Shown here one piece after another: positions 1 through 7,033 of a stretch of 64,000 nt of DNA. How positions within the stretch are numbered: position 1 is the stretch's first letter; each line of letters starts with the position of its first letter. The DNA is from an uncultured Caryophanales bacterium. GTDB lineage: Bacteria; Bacillota_I; Bacilli_A; RF39; UBA660. Under the pieces are notes generated by a model. That model was not told where the DNA came from. It did no database searches and worked only from the letters and a program-made list of their open reading frames with translations. The stretch covers positions 1 through 64,000 of the forward strand of contig CANOBK010000001.1 of the NCBI GenBank assembly GCA_947564265.1, in the 5' to 3' direction. The position numbers and the translations under genes were made by a program.

Positions 1-25
1 AATAAAATTTCAAAAAATTTATTTT

Positions 26-310
26 TTACAACATTTTTAAAATCAAAAATTTTATTGATTCAAGAGTAATAATTTCTAAACTATCTTTCAAATATAGATT
101 ATTATCATTTGGATAAGATAGTAAAATTATGCAAGATTCTTCGTTACTAATAATAACTTTGTGTGGCTCTTTGATTGAAAGATTGGTTTTATCAAAATGA
201 ATATTCTTCCCATTTACAAATTCAATATGTAGTTTTGATATTTTAGGTATCTTTAATAGTTTTTCTTTAACACATAAAGGAAATTCTAAAGGTTCTATGG
301 TTATTTTCAT
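26..310 (-). CDS. Hypothetical protein, 94 aa
   Basis: I do not recognise this small protein. It looks soluble, with alternating hydrophobic residues that suggest a mostly β-strand fold; no membrane segment, signal peptide or known motif is visible. The start is well fixed by a strong ribosome binding site (AAGGAGG) nine bases before the ATG. It lies downstream of the tRNA-Gly gene on the same strand, but two hairpins lie between, so it either depends on readthrough or has a promoter I could not place. Function unknown. Confidence 0.6.
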   Translation of the reverse strand: MKITIEPLEFPLCVKEKLLKIPKISKLHIEFVNGKNIHFDKTNLSIKEPHKVIISNEESCIILLSYPNDNNLYLKDSLEIITLESIKFLILKML

Positions 311-339
311 TTGTAAATCCTCCTTTCAAACATGAAAAA

Positions 340-373
340 ATCCCATATCAACGAGTGATATAGGATATTTTTT
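340..373. terminator. Bidirectional hairpin terminator
   Basis: An inverted repeat (340-350 with 356-366, ten pairs and one mismatch, loop ACGAG) is flanked by an A-run on the left and a T-run on the right, so it can act on either strand. On the minus strand it lies after the tRNA-Gly gene and before the 94-residue gene. Confidence 0.6.
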
Positions 374-379
374 GTAATA

Positions 380-403
380 TAAAACTCACACGAGGGTGTG
401 AGT
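380..403 (-). terminator. Terminator of tRNA-Gly
   Basis: A perfect eight-pair hairpin, ACTCACAC with GTGTGAGT and a four-base loop, starts about a dozen bases downstream of the tRNA 3' end and is followed on the minus strand by TTTT. It probably ends the tRNA transcript. Confidence 0.6.
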
Positions 404-414
404 AATTCTCTCAA

Positions 415-488
415 TGGAGCGGATGAGGGGAATCGGACCCCCGTATTCAGCTTGGAAGGCTGGGGTTCTACCATTAAACTACATCCGC
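415..488 (-). tRNA. tRNA-Gly (anticodon UCC)
   Basis: The minus strand folds as a tRNA. The seven-pair acceptor stem is GCGGATG with CATCCGC. The anticodon loop CTTCCAA gives anticodon UCC, which reads GGA/GGG. The T arm contains GGTCCGATTCC, the discriminator base is U as is usual for bacterial tRNA-Gly, and CCA is encoded (415-417). It is the only tRNA in the window. Its anticodon matches the GGA triplet I propose as specifier in the glyQS T-box leader. Confidence 0.95.
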
Positions 489-528
489 ATTTCTAATACC
501 GCCTTCCTTTAATCAGAAGACAATATTA

Positions 529-556
529 ATTATACTATAATGAAAATAAAAGTCAA
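529..556 (-). promoter_or_regulatory. σA promoter of tRNA-Gly
   Basis: On the minus strand TTGACT (551-556) and a perfect TATAAT (529-534) are separated by 16 bases. The predicted transcript start is about 30 bases before the mature tRNA 5' end. Confidence 0.7.
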
Positions 557-573
557 CTACTTTTTTAAAATTT

Positions 574-1272
574 TTAGAATTCTTCTCCTTCAAGAAAAGA
601 ATCTAATGCCTTTAACTCTTGAACATCCTCTCTCATCTTATATTTATGTTCATATACATAACAGGAGATACCAAGAGAAGTTCCTAATAGCCCAAAAATT
701 AAATCTGACATGGTATCCATTAATGCTTCTCTTCCAATTAAGATTTCTCCACTCGTCGATAAAAAGCGTTGCATATTCGTATGAAAAATTCCATCGCTCA
801 TAAACTCATAAATTTCCCAAGCACCACCAATCGCTAAAGAGACACATAAAGAAAGAAATAATAAGGCAATTGGTTCTGGTGCTCGTCTTTGGAATACCAT
901 CTTCTGTAGCCATTCTAGAGAAACAAAAAATAGTAAGAAACCGCTAGAAAAATGAAGAAGCATGTCCCAACTAGGAATGAGTGTATAAAAGTGACAGAGT
1001 TCTCCTAGAAACAAAGAGGCAAAAAGAAATAATAAATAGAAACAATAGAGTAGTGGAGATACGTTCAATTTATTTTGCATTCGTAATCGATAGGGAACAA
1101 GGATTGCTAAAATTCCACTTAGTGCCTGTACAATAAAGAACCAGACAGGATCATTTCCGTACAAAGAAACTTGAGCAAAAAAATGGGCACTACAGTAAAA
1201 TAAAATGGATGCGATAAAACAACTACTAATTGCAATTTCTAGATAGTTTCGTACTGCTTCTAATTTCTTCAT
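574..1272 (-). CDS. YjdF/DUF2238-like integral membrane protein
   Basis: A 232-residue protein with about six hydrophobic segments. The second half carries WDMLLHFSSG, WEIYEF and DTMSDLIFG, a pattern of Trp-Asp/His, Glu and Asp residues that I associate with the YjdF (DUF2238) membrane family; the role of that family is not established. The ATG at 1272 is preferred over a GTG nine bases upstream because an AAGGTG ribosome binding site sits six bases before it. It is the last gene of a minus-strand run behind the FAD/Rieske protein and the cation transporter, with only 47 bases to the gene before it, so co-transcription is likely. Family assignment is by pattern and moderate. Confidence 0.6.
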   Translation of the reverse strand: MKKLEAVRNYLEIAISSCFIASILFYCSAHFFAQVSLYGNDPVWFFIVQALSGILAILVPYRLRMQNKLNVSPLLYCFYLLFLFASLFLGELCHFYTLIPSWDMLLHFSSGFLLFFVSLEWLQKMVFQRRAPEPIALLFLSLCVSLAIGGAWEIYEFMSDGIFHTNMQRFLSTSGEILIGREALMDTMSDLIFGLLGTSLGISCYVYEHKYKMREDVQELKALDSFLEGEEF

Positions 1273-1319
1273 AAATTTCACCTTAATCTATTTTATTCGA
1301 TTACGTGAAAATTATGACT

Positions 1320-2789
1320 TTACTCTTCAATTTTAATAGAATAGGTAGCAGGACCTTCTAAGACATCCCCATCGATACTAAATCTTGATCCATGGCAAGG
1401 GCAATCCCATGTTTCCTCTAGTGGGTTAAATACTAGTTTACATTTCAAATGAGGACAAAGATTATGAACAATATGTTTTGTTCCTTCTTGATCAATATAG
1501 ACTCCACAATCTATCCCATTTATTTTTAGAATCATCACTCGTTTGGATTGAAATTTCGGATTCTTATCAAAATAGGTTTTAGAATAAGCTTTTAAATATT
1601 CAAATCCATTGGTTAGTGCTGGAATGAGATTTGGTTTCATAGAACGAAGAGGGGAAAATAATTCAGAATAAGGGTTTTCCTTTCCGTGAATTAAGTCTCC
1701 TATAATTTTTCCAGCGATGGTTCCGTTAGTCATTCCCCAAGCCTGATATCCAGTTGCGATATATAAATTTGGTTGATTCTTATTTATTCTTCCAATCCAG
1801 GGAAGGGAATCATTCATCATTAAATCTTGATTCATCCAAGAGTACTCAGGTTCCTTTTTAAAATAATGTAGGAATTCATCTTTGCTTTTTTGATATTCTG
1901 CCTCATAATCATACGAACTTGTTAATTTCTTTTCTCTAGAACCGTAAATTAAATAATCTTTATAAAAACGAATTGACTGTAGGTTTGAATCAATATTAAT
2001 TGCAGTAAAATGATAGGATGGTTTGATTTTTGCAGCTTGTACATATTCTCGTTTTAAGTAACCAAAAAGGGGAAAGAATCCTGGTTTTATAAAGAAAGGA
2101 TAATGACAAGCGACAATGACGATTTTACTAGAAAGTGTTCCTTTTGTTGTTGAAACAAGATAAGTTCCATCCTCTTGAAGTTTCAAATCCTGAACTAAAA
2201 CATCTTCATGATATAGAATAGAGTCTTTCACTTTTTTCCATAGCCCCAATAAATATTGAATCGGGTGAAAAACATAAGTGTTAGGTACCACGATTCCCTT
2301 TAAAACAGGGATTTCTGGAATGGGAAGAGAAGTAACTTCTCCTACCTTGATATCAAATCCTTGTAGAAGTTCCATCTCCTTCTTGATTTTTGGAAGATTC
2401 TTCTCCTCGTTTGTATAAAGAAAAGAGTCTACTTTTTCTAAATTACAATCAATTTTTAACTTTTTAACGATGTCTCCTATTATTTTAATCGCTTCGATTT
2501 GAGAATCAAAATATAATTTACTTTTTTTGATTCCATAATACTTTTCTAACTCTTGATAAATGGTATTTTGTATGTAACTTACTTTTGCTGTTGTTCTAGA
2601 ACTGATTCCCATTCCAATTTTTCCTTTATCTAAAAGTGTCACCTTAAACTTAGAATCCTTTAAAAAATAAGCGCAAGAAAGTCCAGTAATTCCGCCTCCA
2701 ATAATTAAAATATCCGTATCTTCTAGTTCCTTCTTTTGTTTTTTTGAAGAATTCTTATAATCCTTCATCCATATTGATTGTATATTCAT
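1320..2789 (-). CDS. FAD-dependent oxidoreductase with C-terminal Rieske [2Fe-2S] domain
   Basis: A 489-residue two-part redox protein. The N-terminal part is a DAO-type (glycine oxidase-like) flavoprotein with the dinucleotide motif GGGITG at residues 31-36 and a second FAD-contact segment GISSRTTAKVSY. The C-terminal part has a complete Rieske ligand set in CPH (Cys445, His447) and CPCH (Cys463, His466). This fusion is known in Firmicutes, but the substrate is unknown to me. No signal peptide is visible, so it is probably cytoplasmic. A GGTGA ribosome binding site precedes the ATG. It lies 53 bases after the cation diffusion gene and is probably in one operon with it. Confidence 0.85.
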   Translation of the reverse strand: MNIQSIWMKDYKNSSKKQKKELEDTDILIIGGGITGLSCAYFLKDSKFKVTLLDKGKIGMGISSRTTAKVSYIQNTIYQELEKYYGIKKSKLYFDSQIEAIKIIGDIVKKLKIDCNLEKVDSFLYTNEEKNLPKIKKEMELLQGFDIKVGEVTSLPIPEIPVLKGIVVPNTYVFHPIQYLLGLWKKVKDSILYHEDVLVQDLKLQEDGTYLVSTTKGTLSSKIVIVACHYPFFIKPGFFPLFGYLKREYVQAAKIKPSYHFTAINIDSNLQSIRFYKDYLIYGSREKKLTSSYDYEAEYQKSKDEFLHYFKKEPEYSWMNQDLMMNDSLPWIGRINKNQPNLYIATGYQAWGMTNGTIAGKIIGDLIHGKENPYSELFSPLRSMKPNLIPALTNGFEYLKAYSKTYFDKNPKFQSKRVMILKINGIDCGVYIDQEGTKHIVHNLCPHLKCKLVFNPLEETWDCPCHGSRFSIDGDVLEGPATYSIKIEE

Positions 2790-2842
2790 GACTATTCACC
2801 ATTCATAGTATGGATAGAAAAAAGAAAATTATGAAATAAACA

Positions 2843-3709
2843 TTATTTACTAGGATTTACATGAACCATACAGTGTTTAATTACTTGGAATTCTTGTTCA
2901 ATTTGATCATGGACAGAGTGGGCGATTTTATGGGCTTCTTCTAGAGAGTAATCTCCAGGTACTCCAATTTCTACTTCAATATAGGCACGATTTCCAAAAA
3001 TCCTGGTTTTTAAAGAATCTAGAGATTGAACTCCTTTGACGCCAAGAATAAAACAACGAAGTTCAAACTCCATTTGTCTACTACAAGAAGTATCTAAGAG
3101 TTCTTTTATTGATTCCTTTAAAATATCTAGGGAAACTTTTAAAATGATGATACAAATCATTAAACTAGCGAGGCTATCAAACCACCAAAGACCAATCATG
3201 CTTCCTAAGATTCCAATCATACTTCCAATCGAAGAAAGAGCATCACTTCGGTGGTGCCAAGCATCAGCCATGAGGGAATTTGACTTTATTTTGATGGCGG
3301 CATTTCTTGTGTACCAGAACATAAATTCTTTACTAAGAATCGAGATTATCGCAGCGATTAGTGCGAGCATATTTGGTAATACAACGGTTTTAGAACATAG
3401 ACTTTTGATTCCTTGAATACCAATGAAACATCCTGTACCAAAAAGCAGGAGAGAAAGAAATAAAGCGGAAATCGATTCGATTCTTTCATGTCCGTAAGGA
3501 TGTTCTTGATCTGCTCCTTTCGAAGATAATTTTAATCCGATGATAACAATCAACGTACTAAATACATCTGAAGCAGAATGAATACTATCACTGATCATGG
3601 CCATACTATTTCCTAGTATTCCCGCAATGAATTTAAAAATGGAAAGGAAAAAATTTAAAAGAATGGTAATCCAAGAAACGCGAAGTCCAATTTTTTCTTC
3701 TGTTTTCAT
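2843..3709 (-). CDS. Cation diffusion facilitator family metal transporter
   Basis: A 288-residue CDF transporter that would export divalent metal (Zn2+, Fe2+, Mn2+ or Co2+) in exchange for protons. There are six hydrophobic segments. The two metal-site motifs are HxxxD in the second segment (His44, Asp48) and in the fifth (His152, Asp156). The cytoplasmic loop signature HPYGHER is at residues 70-76, and a C-terminal regulatory domain of about 80 residues follows. The ATG is preceded by GGAGTGA. It is divergent from truB and heads a likely minus-strand operon with the Rieske flavoprotein. Metal specificity cannot be read from sequence alone. Confidence 0.9.
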   Translation of the reverse strand: MKTEEKIGLRVSWITILLNFFLSIFKFIAGILGNSMAMISDSIHSASDVFSTLIVIIGLKLSSKGADQEHPYGHERIESISALFLSLLLFGTGCFIGIQGIKSLCSKTVVLPNMLALIAAIISILSKEFMFWYTRNAAIKIKSNSLMADAWHHRSDALSSIGSMIGILGSMIGLWWFDSLASLMICIIILKVSLDILKESIKELLDTSCSRQMEFELRCFILGVKGVQSLDSLKTRIFGNRAYIEVEIGVPGDYSLEEAHKIAHSVHDQIEQEFQVIKHCMVHVNPSK

Positions 3710-3798
3710 AAAAAATCACTCCATGATATCTAATATATGCTAAATAAGAAAAAGAGGTTCTAAAACTGTAAAAAACATAAGAGGAACTTGATAAAAAC

Positions 3799-3827
3799 TT
3801 TATGTTTCCTATGGGACGTGCTATACT
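3799..3827 (+). promoter_or_regulatory. σA extended -10 promoter of truB-murE
   Basis: TGcTATACT (TATACT at 3822-3827) gives an extended -10; the -35 region TTTATG, 17 bases upstream, is weak. The -10 ends 20 bases before the truB ATG. Confidence 0.5.
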
Positions 3828-3847
3828 AAAAATGGATGTGGTAATAC

Positions 3848-4744
3848 ATGAAAAGTGGTATTTTAGTAGTTCGGAAACCAAAAAATATAACAAGTAGAGA
3901 AGTAGTGAATCAAGTTGGAAAAATCTTCCATACTAAAAAAGTAGGACATATGGGAACATTAGATCCCTTGGCAGAGGGTGTTTTAGTTCTTGGAATTAAT
4001 CAGGGTACAAAAGTAATTGAACTTTTATCTTCCTCTGATAAGGAATATGTTGCAGAAGTAATCATGGGGATGGGTAGCGATACACTAGATGTCACGGGAG
4101 TAGTTATGAGATACCCTTTAGTAGAGACTTATGAAGAAGAAAGTGTAAGGAAAGTATTAATGACCTTTCTTGGAAGTTACAATCAAGAAGTTCCTTTATA
4201 TTCTGCTGTTCATGTAGAGGGAAAAAGGCTTTATGAATACGCAAGAGGTGGGGAAGAAGTAACACTTCCCTCTAAAATGGTAACCATTCAAAAGATAGAA
4301 TTACTAGAAATGAGTTCTATGGACTTAGAACATCCAACTTTCAAATTTAAAGTATCTGTCAGTAAAGGTACTTATATTCGAAGTCTTATTCGAGATATTG
4401 GAAAAAAACTAAATTGTCCTTGTATTATGAAAAACTTATTACGAACGAGACAAGGAAAGTTCTTATTGGAAGAAGCAATCTCTTTAGAAGAAATTGAAGA
4501 AGACACGCCTCTTTTAAAAATAGAAGATGCCTTAAAAAGAGTAGAAGAATATGATACAGTAGTGGTAGATAGACTCTTAGAATCTAAGATTCGAAATGGA
4601 GCCGTTTTGCCAAGAAACTTTTCAGGGTCTTATGCAATTTTTTTAAATGAAGAACAAGAACTTTTAGCTATCTATCAAAAATATTCAAAAGATGAAAACC
4701 TAATGAAACCGTGGAAAGTATTTTGTGAGGAGAACGAGAAATGA
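3848..4744 (+). CDS. truB: tRNA pseudouridine(55) synthase TruB
   Basis: A 298-residue enzyme that converts U55 of the tRNA T-loop to pseudouridine. The catalytic motif GTLDPLAEG carries the nucleophile Asp39, and KGTYIRSL with the downstream RDIG segment matches the conserved core. The C-terminal stretch (about 240-298) is the usual PUA-like extension. The ribosome binding site is weak (GGATGTGG), but the start gives the expected N-terminus (GILVVRKPKN). It overlaps murE by an ATGA stop/start, so translation of the two is probably coupled. Pairing truB with murE is unusual; in B. subtilis truB sits with ribF and rpsO. Confidence 0.95.
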   Translation: MKSGILVVRKPKNITSREVVNQVGKIFHTKKVGHMGTLDPLAEGVLVLGINQGTKVIELLSSSDKEYVAEVIMGMGSDTLDVTGVVMRYPLVETYEEESVRKVLMTFLGSYNQEVPLYSAVHVEGKRLYEYARGGEEVTLPSKMVTIQKIELLEMSSMDLEHPTFKFKVSVSKGTYIRSLIRDIGKKLNCPCIMKNLLRTRQGKFLLEEAISLEEIEEDTPLLKIEDALKRVEEYDTVVVDRLLESKIRNGAVLPRNFSGSYAIFLNEEQELLAIYQKYSKDENLMKPWKVFCEENEK

Positions 4745-6162
4745 AAAAACTAAGTGAACTATATGAAGGGTATGAAGATATCCCAATTAAAGATATAAAA
4801 ATTAATTCGAAAGAAGTAGAACCTGGAGATCTTTTTGTCTGCACAATGGGAGTTACTGCTGACCGTCATGATTACATTGAAGATGCGATTTCTCATGGTG
4901 CGGCTGCTATCGTAGTTAGTAAAGATATTCCTTGTAGTGTTCCAACGATTCGAGTGAGAGATACTAACCAAGAACTTCCTCTGTTAGCATCGAAATTTTA
5001 TGATTTTCCTGAAAAAGATTTAAAGATTATTGCGGTAACTGGAACGAATGGAAAAACAACAGTGGCTGGTATGATTCAACAGTTACTAGGAAAAGAAAAG
5101 TGTGGCTATTTAGGAACGAATGGGATTATCTCCAGCAAATTTGAAGAACCGATTCGAAATACAACGCCAGATAGTGACCGTTTATATAAGTATTTTAGAC
5201 GTTTTGTAGATGCGGGATGTAAGTATTTATGCATGGAGACTTCTTCTGAGGCTTATTTTAGGAATCGCCTAGACCAATTGCAATTTGAAACAGGAATTAT
5301 TACCAATATTACAGAAGACCATTTAAATATTCATAAAACAATCGAAAACTATGTTTCCTGTAAACAGCAAATGTTAAAACAAGTAAAGGAAACTGGATTT
5401 TGTATTTTAAATACTGATGATACTTACTTTGAAGAGTGTTTAGGACTTTGCCAGAATCATGTAATTACTTATGGAAAAAAAGAAGGGGCAACCCTTCAGA
5501 TTCTCTCTTATCATATGAAAGATTCAAAAATGAAAATTACATTAAAATATCAAGGGAAAACCTATGAAATAGAAAGCCCATTATTAGGGGAATTCAATGT
5601 CTATAATTTATGTGCAGCGCTTCTTGGAGCAGTTTCTATTGGAGAAAAATTTGAAAATTTACTTTCTCGAATTTCAAACCTTAAAGCACCAGGTGGTCGA
5701 TTTGAACTTTTAGAATTTGGGCAACCTTATAAAATTATTTTAGATTATGCCCATACTCCTGATGCTTTCTCTAAAATTTATCCATCCTTAAATTCTATGA
5801 AACAGGGAAGATTAATTACCGTAACAGGAAGTGCTGGAGGAAGAGAAACAAGAAAGAGAGGACCAATGGGGAAAATTGTATTAGAAAACTCTGATGTTGT
5901 TCTTTTTACAATGGATGATCCAAGAAATGAGACAGTCGATTCTATTATTGATGACTTAACAAAACTTTCAAGTAGGCAAAACTATGAAAGAATTTTAGAC
6001 CGAAAGGAAGCTATTTACAAGGCCCTTTCAATGGCAAAAGAAGGGGATATTATTTTAGTCGCAGGTAAAGGAATTGACAATTATATGGCAGTAGGGGATG
6101 AATATTTACCTTACTCTGATTTAGAAGTAATTGAATCTTATTTTAAAAGAAAAAATTCATGA
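4741..6162 (+). CDS. murE: UDP-N-acetylmuramyl-tripeptide synthetase MurE
   Basis: A 473-residue Mur ligase that adds the third amino acid to the peptidoglycan stem peptide in the cytoplasm. The MurE-type N-terminal domain contains INSKEVEPGDLFVC. The ATP-binding P-loop GTNGKTT is at residues 101-107, substrate binding shows NTTPDS, the central ligase core HLNIH, and the C-terminal domain DYAHTPDAF. The amino-acid selecting motif reads DDPR (392-395). DNPR is typical of diaminopimelate enzymes, and lysine enzymes usually lack the Arg, so diaminopimelate is the likelier substrate but not certain. It is not in the mra cluster at 21.7-25.7 kb but coupled to truB by a 4-base overlap. Confidence 0.9.
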   Translation: MKKLSELYEGYEDIPIKDIKINSKEVEPGDLFVCTMGVTADRHDYIEDAISHGAAAIVVSKDIPCSVPTIRVRDTNQELPLLASKFYDFPEKDLKIIAVTGTNGKTTVAGMIQQLLGKEKCGYLGTNGIISSKFEEPIRNTTPDSDRLYKYFRRFVDAGCKYLCMETSSEAYFRNRLDQLQFETGIITNITEDHLNIHKTIENYVSCKQQMLKQVKETGFCILNTDDTYFEECLGLCQNHVITYGKKEGATLQILSYHMKDSKMKITLKYQGKTYEIESPLLGEFNVYNLCAALLGAVSIGEKFENLLSRISNLKAPGGRFELLEFGQPYKIILDYAHTPDAFSKIYPSLNSMKQGRLITVTGSAGGRETRKRGPMGKIVLENSDVVLFTMDDPRNETVDSIIDDLTKLSSRQNYERILDRKEAIYKALSMAKEGDIILVAGKGIDNYMAVGDEYLPYSDLEVIESYFKRKNS

Positions 6163-6176
6163 ATATTTTGAAGTCT

Positions 6177-6217
6177 AGAGAAAGAAAAAAGAAATCATAA
6201 CTTTTCTTTCTCTTTTT
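6177..6217. terminator. Terminator between murE and sigK
   Basis: The inverted repeat AGAGAAAGAAAA (6177-6188) with TTTTCTTTCTCT (6202-6213) is followed by TTTT. It overlaps the 3' end of the convergent sigK and can serve murE on the plus strand. It contains few G-C pairs. Confidence 0.5.
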
Positions 6218-6908
6218 GATGATTCCTTTTTAAAAATTCCCTTAAGATTTTAGTTAATGCACGTTTTTCAATTCTTGAAACATAACTGCGAGAGATTTTT
6301 AACTCTTTCGCAATTGTCTTTTGTGTTTGATTATCTGTATGATAAAGACCATATCTTCTAATTACAATTTCTCTTTCTCTTGGTGTTAAGATATCTAAAT
6401 ACTGAATCAGTAATTGAATATTTTCTTTTTTATCCATTTCCTCTAGAAAGTCAGGTTTTGGTGCTTTTAAGATATCTAAAATCGTAATTTCATTTCCTTC
6501 TTTATCAAAACCAATTGATTCATTTAATGAAACATTTTTTAAATTCTTATTATTGGTTCTAAAGAACATTAAAATTTCGTTTTCGATGCATTTTGCACAA
6601 TATGTTGTGATTTTTACTTGGCGTTTGGAAGAATAGGAATCAATTCCCTTAATTAGACCAATTGTTCCAATACTGATTAAATCATCTTGATCTTCTAACT
6701 TCGAATCATATTTCTTTACAATATGCGCAACCAATCTAAGATTGTGTTCAATTAACTTATTTCTAGCGTCCTTATCACCAAGTTCTAATTTTCGGATGCA
6801 TTCCTCTTCTTCCTCCTTAGAAAGTGGATCTGGGAATACATTATTGGAATAAGATGCATTAAAAAGGGAAAAATTAGAAAATAGGAAGGAAATTAATTTT
6901 CTTAACAT
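6195..6908 (-). CDS. sigK: Sporulation sigma factor σK (with pro-sequence)
   Basis: A 237-residue σ70-type factor that matches σK, the late mother-cell sigma factor. Region 2 contains LIEHNLRLVAHIVKKYDSK and DLISIGTIGLIKGIDSY; region 4 contains LTPREREIVIRRYGL and SRSYVSRIEKRAL. The first ~20 residues (MLRKLISFLF...NASYSNNVF) are hydrophobic and line up with the B. subtilis pro-sequence, including the Ser-Tyr processing region (SYVKNNAF there, SYSNNVF here), so the product is probably an inactive membrane-tethered pro-σK. The ATG at 6908 is chosen over upstream in-frame codons because of the AGGTGAT ribosome binding site and the family length. The gene is uninterrupted (no skin-type element) and convergent with murE. 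Confidence 0.93.
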   Translation of the reverse strand: MLRKLISFLFSNFSLFNASYSNNVFPDPLSKEEEEECIRKLELGDKDARNKLIEHNLRLVAHIVKKYDSKLEDQDDLISIGTIGLIKGIDSYSSKRQVKITTYCAKCIENEILMFFRTNNKNLKNVSLNESIGFDKEGNEITILDILKAPKPDFLEEMDKKENIQLLIQYLDILTPREREIVIRRYGLYHTDNQTQKTIAKELKISRSYVSRIEKRALTKILREFLKRNHQKEKEKL

Positions 6909-6923
6909 AACATCACCTAATAA

Positions 6924-6953
6924 AATATATGTCAGTTTTTGTTGAGAAAATGC
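6924..6953 (-). promoter_or_regulatory. sigK: Candidate σE-type promoter of sigK
   Basis: On the minus strand GCATTTT (6947-6953), 15 bases, then CATATATT (6924-6931). This fits the mother-cell σE consensus (KMATATT, N14-15, CATAYAHT) at all but one base. sigK is σE-dependent in B. subtilis. The predicted start falls on the ribosome binding site, which weakens the case or implies an extremely short leader. Confidence 0.4.
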
Positions 6954-6961
6954 TAATTTTC

Positions 6962-6991
6962 TTGTAATTGTAAAAAAGAAAATTTTATGAT
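6962..6991 (+). promoter_or_regulatory. σA promoter of the DUF5011-NodB gene
   Basis: TTGTAA (6962-6967) and TATGAT (6986-6991) with an 18-base spacer; the -10 ends 42 bases before the ATG. Confidence 0.5.
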
Positions 6992-7033
6992 AAGATAAGA
7001 AAAAGAAAGAAAAGGTAAGGTCGAGGTGGGAGT

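Noticed and set aside
3036..3416. 126-codon plus-strand frame inside the cation diffusion gene
   Set aside because: Antisense shadow: the minus-strand frame carries all CDF motifs, and no ribosome binding site precedes this frame.
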